64,000 nucleotides of DNA, taken from positions 819,001 to 883,000 of the forward strand of contig NZ_CP035503.1 in the NCBI RefSeq assembly GCF_006970865.1. Reading direction: 5' to 3'. This DNA is from Rhodoferax sediminis (GTDB lineage: Bacteria; Pseudomonadota; Gammaproteobacteria; Burkholderiales; Burkholderiaceae_C). Of this stretch, positions 50,281-59,241 are shown one piece after another. Made by a program: the position numbers and the translations under genes. The notes beneath the pieces were generated by a model. The model did no database searches. It saw only the letters and a list, made by a program, of their open reading frames with translations, and was not told where the DNA came from. Positions within the stretch are counted from its first letter, which is position 1. Every line of letters begins with the position of its first letter.

Positions 50281-51555
50281 TTGAAACGAGTTCTGATGAT
50301 TGCCTACCACTTCCCGCCGTTGGCGGGCAGCAGTGGCATCCAGCGCACCTTGCGTTTTGTGCAGCACTTGCCGGCGCTGGGCTGGCAGCCCTTAGTGCTC
50401 AGTGCCCACCCGCGCGCCTACGAAAATACCAGCGACGACCTGCTGGCCGATGTGCCCACCGCAACGGTGGTGCGCCGCGCCTTTGCGCTGGACACCGCGC
50501 GCCACCTGCAGCTCAAGGGGCGCTACCTGGGCTGGATGGCCCGGCCCGACCGCTGGATCAGCTGGAAGTTTGACGCCATCCGTCAGGGCATCAAACTGAT
50601 TGACGAATACAAGCCCGACGTGATCTGGTCCACCTACCCCATTGCCACGGCGCACGTGATTGCGTCAAAGCTGCACCGCAAAACAGGCATCCCGTGGATC
50701 GCGGACTTTCGCGACCCGATGGCGCAGGACGGCTACCCCGCGGATCCGCGCACCTGGCAGAGCTACCAGGCCATAGAGGCAGACGCCGCGGCGCGCGCAC
50801 GCTGCTGCGTCTTTACTACTCCCGGCGCGGCGCGCATGTACCAGCAGCGCTACCCCGCCGCAGCCAGTCGCATGGTTGTGCTGGAAAACGGCTATGACGA
50901 AGAAAGCTTTGCTTCGGTGGCGCCGCAAGCAACCACAGGCAGCACCCTGGCGAACGGCAGGCGGCCGCTTCTGATGCTGCACAGCGGCATCGTTTACCCC
51001 TCGGAGCGTGACCCGACCCAACTGTTTGAAGCACTGGGCCGCTTGCAAAAGACGGGGGTGCTGAGTCCGGCCGACCTGCGCATCCGCTTTCGCGCATCGG
51101 TGCACGATGATTTGTTGCAAAGCCTCGCCCAAGCTCATGGTGCGCAAGGCTTTATCGAACTGTGCCCGGCCATACCGTACCGCGAGGCACTCGCCGAAAT
51201 GCTCGCGGTCGATGCGCTGCTGGTCATGCAGGCCAGCAATTGCAATGCGCAGATACCCGCCAAGATTTACGAATACCTGCGCGCGGGTAAACCGATACTT
51301 GGCCTGACTGACCCCGCTGGCGACACGGCCGGCGTTCTGCGCGGTGCGGGCCTCAACGACATTGCGCGGCTTGATTCAGCGGACGAAATTGCGCGGGTCC
51401 TACCTGCACTGATGCATGACTGGCGCCAAGGCAAGGCAGCCTTGCCGCCAGCGCAGGCCGTGCAGCAAGCCTCCCGCCGCGGGCGCTCGCAAGCCCTGGC
51501 AAGCCTGCTGGCGCAAGCCACGGCCGCGTCGGGCGTTGCCGCCAGCAGGTACTGA
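50281..51555 (+). CDS. GT4-like glycosyltransferase
   Basis: The 424-residue protein has the GT-B layout: a start of VLMIAYHFPPLAGSSGIQR, IADFRDPMAQDGYP and a donor-binding C-terminal half with IPAKIYEYLRAGKPILGL. It should transfer a sugar from an NDP-sugar in the cytoplasm. I chose a TTG start preceded by GGAG at good spacing, because it gives MKRVLMIAYHFPP; an ATG five codons later is the alternative. It diverges from the polymerase gene and is followed by the flippase. Confidence 0.85.
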   Translation: MKRVLMIAYHFPPLAGSSGIQRTLRFVQHLPALGWQPLVLSAHPRAYENTSDDLLADVPTATVVRRAFALDTARHLQLKGRYLGWMARPDRWISWKFDAIRQGIKLIDEYKPDVIWSTYPIATAHVIASKLHRKTGIPWIADFRDPMAQDGYPADPRTWQSYQAIEADAAARARCCVFTTPGAARMYQQRYPAAASRMVVLENGYDEESFASVAPQATTGSTLANGRRPLLMLHSGIVYPSERDPTQLFEALGRLQKTGVLSPADLRIRFRASVHDDLLQSLAQAHGAQGFIELCPAIPYREALAEMLAVDALLVMQASNCNAQIPAKIYEYLRAGKPILGLTDPAGDTAGVLRGAGLNDIARLDSADEIARVLPALMHDWRQGKAALPPAQAVQQASRRGRSQALASLLAQATAASGVAASRY

Positions 51556-51560
51556 GCCGC

Positions 51561-53003
51561 ATGTCCACCCGCAGATCGCTAGTTTTCTCTTTTCTCGATC
51601 GCTACGCGAGTCTGGCGATTTCGGTGGCCTCGTCGATGGTGATTGCGCGGCTGCTAACGCCCACCGAGATCGGGGTGTTTTCAGTCACCATGGTGTTGCT
51701 GATGTTTGTCGCTACCGTGCGCGACCTGGGGGCGGGCCAATATCTGGTCCAGGAAAGAGAACTCACCACCGAACGCATCCGTGCCGTCTGGGCCGTGCAA
51801 CTGGGCCTGGGCCTGGGCCTGGCGTGCGTCGTGTTGCTGGCCAGCTATCCGGTGGCGCTGTTTTATAACGAGCCGCGCATGCGCAACATCATGCTGGTCG
51901 TGGCGCTGAACTACGCCATCAACCCCTTCGGCTCGCTGACCTATGCGTGGCTGATGCGCGAGATGCGTTTTGAAAGCGTTGCCCTCATGCGCTTTTCAGC
52001 GGGTCTCAGCGGAGCGCTGGTATCCATTTTTCTGGCCTGGCACCACTATGGCCCCATCAGCCTGGCATTTGGAGCATTGGCTTCTACCCTGGCCAATGCA
52101 CTGATCGCTGTGTACTACCGGCCCAAGTCTTTTCCGTGGCTGCCGGGCGTGGCAGAAATCAGGCGGGTTTTGGCATTTGGCTCGAAGCTCACGGCCAGCA
52201 CGCTTATCACCGTGCTGGCAAATAACGCGCCTGAGCTGTTTCTGGGCAAGCTGCAAAGCTTGACCGCGGCGGGGCTGTATTCGCGCTCCAACGGTCTTGT
52301 GCAGATGTTCAACCGGCTGTTTGTGGATGCGGTGGGCGCCGTGTGTCTGCCGTGGTTCGCCCGGCAGTCGCGCGAGCACGGCAGCTTTGTGGAGCCGTTT
52401 CTTAAATCAACCGCCTATGTCACGGCCTTTGGCTGGTCGTTTTGCCTTGCGCTGGTTTGTCTGGCGCAGCCCGTCGTGCGACTCTTGTACGGCCACCAGT
52501 GGGACCAGTCGGTGGACCTGGTGCGCCTGCTGGCCGTAGCCATGGCGTTCAGCGTGCCGGCGGCGCTTTGCGAGGTTGCGCTGCTGTCATCGGGTGCGGT
52601 AGGCACTATTGCCCAAGTCACCGTTTTTAGTGCGATACAGGGCGTGGCGTTTGTGGCGATCGGTGCCTCGCAGGGTCTTTTGATGCTGGGCGTCGCGACG
52701 ATTGTGGCTGCCGCAGTAACGGCAATGCTATGGCTGCGCGCAACGACTCGGCAAATTGAGTTACCGCTGCATGGTCTGCTGCCTTCCTTGGGTAAGAGTG
52801 CGGCAGTTGCCTTGATAGCGGCGATAGGGCCTGTACTCGTGTTGTGGATATACGGCCCGTATCCCGAAGTTGTAGTGATGCCTCTAGTGATGGGCGGGGT
52901 AGCTAGTGGCGTGGGCTTTGTGACGGGTGTGCTGATTTTTCGGCATCCGCTGCAAGAGGAAATACTGGCGGTCTGGGTAAAGCTGAAGCGACGGACCGCA
53001 TAA
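51561..53003 (+). CDS. Wzx-type polysaccharide flippase (MOP superfamily)
   Basis: The 480-residue protein has about twelve to fourteen hydrophobic segments and the start FSFLDRYASLAISVASSMVIARLLTP-like typical of lipopolysaccharide/exopolysaccharide flippases, which move lipid-linked repeat units across the inner membrane. RLLTPTEIGVFSV, VREYRP-like and GLYSRSNGLVQMFN segments fit the family. It follows the glycosyltransferase by five bases. Together with the polymerase-like gene it suggests a Wzx/Wzy-type pathway. Confidence 0.92.
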   Translation: MSTRRSLVFSFLDRYASLAISVASSMVIARLLTPTEIGVFSVTMVLLMFVATVRDLGAGQYLVQERELTTERIRAVWAVQLGLGLGLACVVLLASYPVALFYNEPRMRNIMLVVALNYAINPFGSLTYAWLMREMRFESVALMRFSAGLSGALVSIFLAWHHYGPISLAFGALASTLANALIAVYYRPKSFPWLPGVAEIRRVLAFGSKLTASTLITVLANNAPELFLGKLQSLTAAGLYSRSNGLVQMFNRLFVDAVGAVCLPWFARQSREHGSFVEPFLKSTAYVTAFGWSFCLALVCLAQPVVRLLYGHQWDQSVDLVRLLAVAMAFSVPAALCEVALLSSGAVGTIAQVTVFSAIQGVAFVAIGASQGLLMLGVATIVAAAVTAMLWLRATTRQIELPLHGLLPSLGKSAAVALIAAIGPVLVLWIYGPYPEVVVMPLVMGGVASGVGFVTGVLIFRHPLQEEILAVWVKLKRRTA

Positions 53004-53034
53004 GAGCTTACCTTCAAAAAGTTCAGTTTCAGAG

Positions 53035-53922
53035 TTATCGATAAGGAAATAAAAGATGTCGCGTGTAGCTGAGATATCGGTAGCCGCCTGGCGCCATAAG
53101 ACTTCGCCAATGGTATTTCAACGCCTCCAAGCGATTTCCATCTTCTAAGGACGCGTGAGATGCATCGTGCCAGGCTCTCCCTCTTTTCCTGCGAATCAAT
53201 TGCGCTATGTCTGACGGAGGCTTCTGGTTAAGCATTTTTTCAAATAATGGTAAATAGCTGTTTCGATAGCTACTAGATTTTGAAAGTGAAGTTGGCGTGT
53301 CGTTGTACCTGAAGGTGGGCTTATTCAGTACACCAATTTTCTTGTTCTTCATCGCCAGTTTGAATGCCAACCACGTCCATTCTGCGTAGGGATGACTATC
53401 TTTAAAGTATGAAGTCTCGATAGACGCAGTTCGATAAAGCGCATTACAGTTATGCAGCCAATTAAAACTCATTAGGCATCTTAAAGGGTGAGCAGAAACT
53501 TTTGTAAGATCGGAATAAAAAATGATATCGGTACCATTCATATGTTTATAACCATTAGTTACGACAAGATCATAGGCTTGGTTAGAATTCATTAGCTGTA
53601 TTTTCCAGTCAGTGGCTTCCTCAAGATACTCATCGTCATCATCCAATGTAGAAAAAAACTCTGTTGTAATCAACTCTCGCCCCCTTAGCACAGCTTCTGG
53701 AGCAGAAGGTTTTTCGAGATATTCAACGAGAATATCGGATTGAGTTTTGAGCCAATCGCAAGTGCCTACATCAAATCGATTGCCATTTACCACAGCGATG
53801 ATTTTAATAGGAAATTGTGAAGAGCGTCGAATGGATTCAATGGCCCGCTTTAGCAGCGAGCGTCTCGCACGGGCAGCCGTTGTAGGAATGATGACACTGA
53901 CTTTAGAGTTTTGCTTGTCCAT
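53035..53922 (-). CDS. GT2-like glycosyltransferase, AT-rich
   Basis: The 295-residue protein has the GT-A start KVSVIIPTTAARARRSLLKRAIES and a metal-binding acidic stretch FFSTLDDDDEYLEE. An ATG nine codons upstream is an alternative. The C-terminal part has a helix-rich region with many Lys and Arg. Base composition is clearly lower in GC than the surrounding genes, as is the next gene, so the pair may be a recent acquisition. Sugar donor and acceptor are unknown. Confidence 0.82.
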   Translation of the reverse strand: MDKQNSKVSVIIPTTAARARRSLLKRAIESIRRSSQFPIKIIAVVNGNRFDVGTCDWLKTQSDILVEYLEKPSAPEAVLRGRELITTEFFSTLDDDDEYLEEATDWKIQLMNSNQAYDLVVTNGYKHMNGTDIIFYSDLTKVSAHPLRCLMSFNWLHNCNALYRTASIETSYFKDSHPYAEWTWLAFKLAMKNKKIGVLNKPTFRYNDTPTSLSKSSSYRNSYLPLFEKMLNQKPPSDIAQLIRRKRGRAWHDASHASLEDGNRLEALKYHWRSLMAPGGYRYLSYTRHLLFPYR

Positions 53923-54045
53923 ATCATGACTGATTAATGCAATTCGCATATCGAGAAATAAAGTCAGAATTCAAGCTCATTATTTATCAAAAACTTGCTT
54001 TAACGCTATTCGTTTTAAGTGGCACGTTTTTCTAATCCTTGGAGA

Positions 54046-54804
54046 TCATGCAGCAGTATGCAAGCGATTAATGAGCAAGCAATCAAATTCGATTAGTCGC
54101 AAGGCTTCATCATGTGAAACCGGAAACATCCCGCTCAACTCAAAGGCGGCTTCCGCGAGGTGCTCAATAATATCCCGGTAATCTGGCATCCCTTGGTACA
54201 AGGGTTTGATTGACGCCTCTGTCTGAAGTGCCCGAAATTCAATCAATGATTGTTTGCTACCTCTTAGCACCTCAAGATCAAAGCCTTGTGTATCCAGCTT
54301 TAAATAAGGTGCATGAAAACTATGTTCGCGACGCAAGTCTTCGAAAATTGAATCAAGGACGCGAATTCTTACCTGCTCGATACCAGTAACCTCACCAGCA
54401 GGCCAAAAATTCTGTACCACATCTTTCTGTGGCTCCAGAAAAGAGTTTAAACCTGGGGATTTTGTCACATTAATTGGGGCCGAACCTTCTGCGCTACCCA
54501 GAGCGAAGTCAAAAATTTGCCATTTTTGATCAGATTCAGATTTTTCCCTGAGAATGTCAATGTACTTGCTGACTGGTTCGAAAGAAAATACTAATCCTTT
54601 AAATCCAACCTCTTCGCGCAACAGGTCATGATATTGGCCCAAGTTTCCACCAACATCAAAAACGCAATCAACGTTGTAGCGTTCAAAAATCGCCCTGAGA
54701 TGTCGTGCAAGCGGTTGCCTGTCGAAAGACCAAGCTGGAATAAGCTCGTATTCGCGAGAACGCGCGAGTCTTATCAGCGCACTTTTCAAATACTGCTTTA
54801 ACAT
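54046..54804 (-). CDS. FkbM-family methyltransferase, AT-rich
   Basis: The 252-residue protein has the SAM-binding motif VFDVGGNLGQYHDLL and the FkbM motif APYLKLDTQGFDLEVLRG. Such enzymes O-methylate sugars or natural products. It sits upstream of the GT2 gene on the same strand and shares its low GC content. A 97-base gap between them, richer in AT, may hold a promoter. Confidence 0.88.
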   Translation of the reverse strand: MLKQYLKSALIRLARSREYELIPAWSFDRQPLARHLRAIFERYNVDCVFDVGGNLGQYHDLLREEVGFKGLVFSFEPVSKYIDILREKSESDQKWQIFDFALGSAEGSAPINVTKSPGLNSFLEPQKDVVQNFWPAGEVTGIEQVRIRVLDSIFEDLRREHSFHAPYLKLDTQGFDLEVLRGSKQSLIEFRALQTEASIKPLYQGMPDYRDIIEHLAEAAFELSGMFPVSHDEALRLIEFDCLLINRLHTAA

Positions 54805-54925
54805 GATTTCTATTTCTTCCTCGGTAATTCGAATTTCATTTCGAAGTTTTTTGAATCCTTCGATTCAATGTTTGGCCCATTTCTACATGAATGGTCATTC
54901 GATCCACTCTGGATCGAAGACGATT

Positions 54926-56176
54926 TCAGGCCACTGTGCGGACGAAAAAGACATTGCCATCGTACTTGTTTGTCAGCACAAATCCGCGGAGTTCGGGCAC
55001 GTACTGCACTGCGTTCTGCAGGCCATTCGCTCTTGCTTTCGGTGCGATGCCGCCCACGGCGGGATCGTCCACCAGCCAGGTCTCGGGGTGCACACGCAGG
55101 ATTTTGATAGACGAACCTGAATTGAATGCCACTAGGTAACAGTCCGTGGCTTCGTCATAAATCACCCCTGGGTAGCCGGTGGGAGTCAAGGCTGCAGTAC
55201 CCAAACCGGTAAAGGCTGCCGGCACCGGTGTGCCATCGAGGCCGCGCACCTCCGGTGCTACGGGACTGTAGCCACCGACGATGAGCATCTGATTGCGCAG
55301 CGGGTCGATGGCGGCACCGGCGTACCACGGTCCCCTCGTAACACCTGACAGCCGCGTCCAGGTATTGGTAGCGCTGGCCCACCGGTACCAGCCGGAGCCA
55401 TAGTTTCGGGAGTAGTACACGTCGTCGGTCAAGGGGTGTTTGACGCACAGGTCTGCAAACGGGTCGCCTGTGCCGGGAAACCGCGCCACATAGTCGGGTG
55501 GATCCCAATCGCCCGATGCGACGCTAAAACTGAAAGAGCGCTTGTCTCCCCTATAAGGGAAGTCGGCTGGCGCAGTTGGATAAATCCCTCCGAACACGCC
55601 AGGGCTGGCAAACACCAGCATTCGGTCCAGGGTATTGATGAATTGTGTGGAGTAGTAGGTGTGGGCGGACGAGGGCCTGTGGTCGAGGTAGAACTGCGCA
55701 GAGCCGATGATGTCGGCGTTGGGCGTTGGCCCGCGAAGCTGGGTCCACCGGGGGGCGACCACGTTCAGTGCCAGCGCGTCGACTTCGTTGCCCGCATAGT
55801 CGCCGTGCCCGCCTGCCGCGCCGAGCATGTACACGCTGCCGCTGCGCTTGAGGCAGGCGCCGCACCAGGCGTCGATCTTGGATCGGGGGCCGGTGTCTCC
55901 GAGGGAACGCGTTGCCGGCTCTACGCTGGCCAGCGCCGTGTTCGGTATTTCATGCCATTGCCAAAGTGGCAGGTTTACAACCCAGTCGGGCAACGGCCCG
56001 GCCGCTAGTGCGGGGATATGTGGTGATGCTGATGTCAAGCGGGACTGCTCAGCCAATGCCGCATCACTCCATGCGGCCAGCAGCAACGAACTTGCTGGTG
56101 CCGTTGCAAGATGCAGGAATTGTCGGCGTGTGCTGGATGGCAGTTGCGCAGCATGCGGACAGACAGGATGTTTCAT
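54926..56176 (-). CDS. Tat-exported beta-propeller-like protein
   Basis: The 416-residue protein has a twin-arginine signal (STRRQFLHLATAP, then a hydrophobic stretch to DAALA). The mature part shows repeated blades with GGHGDYAGNEVDAL, YAGAAIDPLRNQMLIVGG, PGVIYDEATDCYLVAF and QYVPELRGFVLTNKYDG, resembling kelch-like propellers. The same blade pattern appears in the lipoprotein at 59242. Catalytic residues are not seen. Its ATG is 4 bases after the stop of the larger Tat protein, so they are one operon. Extracellular polysaccharide binding is an inference. Confidence 0.78.
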   Translation of the reverse strand: MKHPVCPHAAQLPSSTRRQFLHLATAPASSLLLAAWSDAALAEQSRLTSASPHIPALAAGPLPDWVVNLPLWQWHEIPNTALASVEPATRSLGDTGPRSKIDAWCGACLKRSGSVYMLGAAGGHGDYAGNEVDALALNVVAPRWTQLRGPTPNADIIGSAQFYLDHRPSSAHTYYSTQFINTLDRMLVFASPGVFGGIYPTAPADFPYRGDKRSFSFSVASGDWDPPDYVARFPGTGDPFADLCVKHPLTDDVYYSRNYGSGWYRWASATNTWTRLSGVTRGPWYAGAAIDPLRNQMLIVGGYSPVAPEVRGLDGTPVPAAFTGLGTAALTPTGYPGVIYDEATDCYLVAFNSGSSIKILRVHPETWLVDDPAVGGIAPKARANGLQNAVQYVPELRGFVLTNKYDGNVFFVRTVA

Positions 56177-56179
56177 CGT

Positions 56180-58324
56180 CTAAGCTTGCCTTAGGGGCTG
56201 AACGCTCCATACGCAGTTGACATCGAAGTTCGATACCATTTGGCGCCAGTTGGAGGCGGACGTCATGCGCTGGTATGCCTCGACGGCGCCGGGTACCCGA
56301 TGCTGCACGGCGTAGGCGATGGCCGGCTGCAGGTTGCCCCAGTAGCTCGTGGCGTCTGGAAAATAAGCGCCCCTCAGGCCGGGTGCAGTGCCCGGATTCG
56401 GCGCCTTCAGTGTGTCCGCATAGATGGTGCCCCAATTCGCATGCCAGGGGCCAGTACCGGTCACAAAATCGGGCGTGTCCGTAGGGGCGACTGCGATGGT
56501 GTATTGGGCCGCGTCTGCATACAGATAGTCGGTGGGCGCGCCGCCGCCCAGCCGTCCCACGATACTGCGTGCCTTCCAGGCAAAAAATTCCGTGAGCCGC
56601 TGGCTGCTGGCGCCGGGCAGGGCCGGCTCCATGGCCTTGGCATAACCGAATGCGGCGGTATAAAAATCCTGCATCCACGTGGCTTCGAAATAGATGCCAT
56701 CACCCACACCTGTGTAGTCGCTGTAGGGTTGAACCCAGCCATAGGGGTTGTTGCGCTGTGCCACATATCGGGCATGGTTCCAGTCGATGTTGGCCTGTAG
56801 CGAGGCCAGGAATTCATGGCGCAGAGCTGTGTCGCCATCGGGCGTCGCGCAGGCGGCTTGCGCCAGCGAGCGTATGGCCCATGCCGCACCACGCGTGGTG
56901 TTGGCTCCTGCGGAGGACTGAAATATGCCTTGCGCGTTGAGGCGTGTCGTATTGGAGTTCTTGAGGTAGTTCAGGGTTGCGACGAACTGGGTCTCTTCCA
57001 TGAAGTACCAGCGCCCGGTCACCAGATAAGCCATGAAGCCTAGGGACGGGTGGTGGCTGGAGGCCCATGTGGCCGGTGGCGTGCCGGTGGAAGCAGGTGT
57101 GTAGCTGTTGGTGGATGATGCCCCGGACGAACTGATGCCGCTGCCCTCGCCCACCACCAAGCTGGGGTAGCCGGAGAAGCGCAGCGGCCGCTGCGTGGTT
57201 TCGTCGCGGAAATGAATGCCATAGCGTCCGCCGCCGTAAGCATTGACGATCAGGCCGGCGTAGGCGTAGGCGCTGGGGCTGGCGCTGGGGCTGGCGCTGG
57301 GGCTGGCGCTGGGGCTGGCGCTGGTGAGATAGAGCACGTCCCACTCGGGTAACAGGCCAATCGACCCGTGGTAGCCTGCCATGCCCATGCCAGGCGAATG
57401 GTTGCCCACCTGCAAAGGCGTATAGGTGGTGACCAGCCGCTTGATGGCTGCCGCATCGGCAGGCACCGTAGCCCGATAACTTGGCACCAGCCCGGTGGTT
57501 TGCATGTATGCGGTGTCGTGCTTGACCGTAACTTGCGGGTCCGCCCCCAGCCAGTGTGACAGCGCGGCGCCCGCAACCAGCGGCGTGCGGCAGTGATTGG
57601 GCAGGTCGATCTCAGCGCTGAAACGCGGCCTGCCGCCCAGCGAAAAGCCATAGGTTGCTGCCTTGCTGGTGGGCCCGGCCACGCGCAGGAAGCCGTTCTC
57701 TATCCAGGGCAATACCTCGACCGCGCCGCCCGCAAAAAGGCGCACCTCCAGCCACGCGACCAGGTGCGCGTCATTGCCAACCGCCTTGCGATAGACCCAC
57801 GAAGACATTTGCGGGCCGCTGACCCAGGTTTGAAATGGATTGTTCCAGTCGGCTGCCGCCCACTGGACCGTACCAAAAGCGCCCGCGGCAATGCTGGCCG
57901 TGATGCCGGTGGCACGCAGATCGGCGGTCGTCAGGGCAGGCGTGGCGTCTGCGGCGCCGATTGTCAATGATGCTGTGACCGGTCTGTCAGCCGTCAGCGC
58001 TGTCGAGCCAGCCACAATCGCAAATTTCAGCGAGCCATCCGGCCAATAATTTTTCGGAGTAACCTGCAGGTTGGTAAGATTCGAGGTCACGGGTCGCCCA
58101 GCCGGGATTTGCCCCTTGCGAAAGGCGTAGCCAAGGCAAAACGGCGCACGGGTTGCGCCGACGGGGCTGCTCAGCGTGAACTGGAGGTGGCCGGCCGGTG
58201 ACCCATTCGATGTTGGGCCTGCGGCACTGGCCCCGTCAGCGTCACTCCCATGGCAGACCGCAGCAGCGCTGCCTAGCGTGGCCGTCAGGTGGCCCAGAAA
58301 TTTCCGTCTGGAGACTTTGGACAT
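56180..58324 (-). CDS. Tat-exported large protein resembling exo-rhamnogalacturonan-lyase N-terminal domains
   Basis: The 714-residue protein starts SKVSRRKFLGHLTATLG, a twin-arginine signal. The first part (FTLSSPVGATRAPFCLGYAFRKGQIP, NLQVTPKNYWPDGSLKFAIVAG) has the shape of RIFT-barrel domains at the start of PcRGLX/YetA-type proteins. A helix-rich part with aromatic and Trp motifs follows (FEATWMQDFYTAAFGYAKAM). A four-copy SASP repeat (residues 337-352) sits between. Lyase activity is not established by visible residues. It is co-transcribed with the propeller gene. Confidence 0.72.
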   Translation of the reverse strand: MSKVSRRKFLGHLTATLGSAAAVCHGSDADGASAAGPTSNGSPAGHLQFTLSSPVGATRAPFCLGYAFRKGQIPAGRPVTSNLTNLQVTPKNYWPDGSLKFAIVAGSTALTADRPVTASLTIGAADATPALTTADLRATGITASIAAGAFGTVQWAAADWNNPFQTWVSGPQMSSWVYRKAVGNDAHLVAWLEVRLFAGGAVEVLPWIENGFLRVAGPTSKAATYGFSLGGRPRFSAEIDLPNHCRTPLVAGAALSHWLGADPQVTVKHDTAYMQTTGLVPSYRATVPADAAAIKRLVTTYTPLQVGNHSPGMGMAGYHGSIGLLPEWDVLYLTSASPSASPSASPSASPSAYAYAGLIVNAYGGGRYGIHFRDETTQRPLRFSGYPSLVVGEGSGISSSGASSTNSYTPASTGTPPATWASSHHPSLGFMAYLVTGRWYFMEETQFVATLNYLKNSNTTRLNAQGIFQSSAGANTTRGAAWAIRSLAQAACATPDGDTALRHEFLASLQANIDWNHARYVAQRNNPYGWVQPYSDYTGVGDGIYFEATWMQDFYTAAFGYAKAMEPALPGASSQRLTEFFAWKARSIVGRLGGGAPTDYLYADAAQYTIAVAPTDTPDFVTGTGPWHANWGTIYADTLKAPNPGTAPGLRGAYFPDATSYWGNLQPAIAYAVQHRVPGAVEAYQRMTSASNWRQMVSNFDVNCVWSVQPLRQA
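57269..57324 (-). repeat. 12-bp minisatellite encoding SASP repeats
   Basis: Four perfect copies of ggcgctggggct (57269-57316) plus a partial eight-base copy. Each unit adds Ser-Ala-Ser-Pro, so changes in copy number keep the reading frame and only alter linker length. Confidence 0.92.
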
Positions 58325-58474
58325 AACGCCTTCAAGTGATGTGGACTGCCCCGAATGCTGCGGGGATTGTCCCCATCATAAGAGGCTCAGTGCAAAAACT
58401 CGATAGCACTTTCGGCGTAGGCCGGGCACAACATAAACTCGCCCATTGATGGTGGATAAAAAACTTGTTGCGCA

Positions 58475-59173
58475 ATGATGAACTCGATTTGGCGACGCCT
58501 GAAGAATTTGGTCCGGGAATTGGGTGCATCGACCGCGTCCTTGTATCTAGTGGATCGTCTAATGCGCCGCATCAATGGCAAATGCGGCCTCTATTGCTAT
58601 CGTCTGGTGGTTCAACCGCTGGCCGATCATCCCCGTCTGCCGCCCAGTCGCGGAAAAAAATTCGCGTTCCACCTGTTGACCGAATTCGACCCAATTCTAG
58701 ATAGCCTGGATCGCCCATCGGCGGTCATTCGTCAGCGCTTTGTCCAGGGGGCCCAATGCCTGGTGGCGACCAGGGATGAATCGCTGGTCGGCTGCATCTG
58801 GTTCGTTCGCGGACCCTATGCCGAAGATGAGGTTCGGGTGGATTTTTTGCTGCCCCAGGGCGGTCGCTATGTGTGGGATTTTGATGTTTTTGTCGCGGAG
58901 TCGGAACGACTCGGGTTTCTTTTTGCAAAGCAATGGGACGCATTCGATGCACTGCTTAAGCCGCTAGGCGTCAGTCACACCGTGAGCAGAATCAATGCAT
59001 TTAATCAACGCTCCAAAGCCTCGCATCGAAGCTTGGGAGCGATAGATTGCGGATGGGCCCTGTTTGTAGGTGTGGGGCCTTTTCAATGGATGTTGTCTAG
59101 CCAAAGGCCGTTCGCAGCGCTTGGCGGCCGCCCTGCACTACACATCAAACTCGAAGTGACATCGGAGTCTTGA
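58475..59173 (+). CDS. GNAT-like acyltransferase of polysaccharide loci
   Basis: The 232-residue protein shows a GNAT-like layout: a start of MNSIWRRLKNLVRELG, VVQPLADHPRLPPSRG, then SLVGCIWFVRGPYAEDEVRVDFLLP, WDFDVFVAESERLGFLFAKQWD and INAFNQRSKASHRSLGA, which resembles the acceptor/acetyl-CoA cleft of FemAB/GNAT proteins. I recall similar genes in exosortase/exopolysaccharide loci. The donor is unknown. It lies between divergent and convergent secreted-protein genes. Confidence 0.7.
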   Translation: MMNSIWRRLKNLVRELGASTASLYLVDRLMRRINGKCGLYCYRLVVQPLADHPRLPPSRGKKFAFHLLTEFDPILDSLDRPSAVIRQRFVQGAQCLVATRDESLVGCIWFVRGPYAEDEVRVDFLLPQGGRYVWDFDVFVAESERLGFLFAKQWDAFDALLKPLGVSHTVSRINAFNQRSKASHRSLGAIDCGWALFVGVGPFQWMLSSQRPFAALGGRPALHIKLEVTSES

Positions 59174-59241
59174 GGTTTCGTGTGCGGCACACTCGGAGGC
59201 CGCGTGGCTCGCGGAGTAGCTGCAGGACGGCGCTTGATTGA

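Noticed and set aside
54017..54036. TGGCACG upstream of the GT2 gene resembling a sigma-54 -24 box
   Set aside because: There is no GC at the -12 distance, and the motif points away from the GT2 gene.
57269..57324. Short repeats that could suggest a CRISPR array
   Set aside because: The units are contiguous 12-mers without spacers and lie in frame in a gene.
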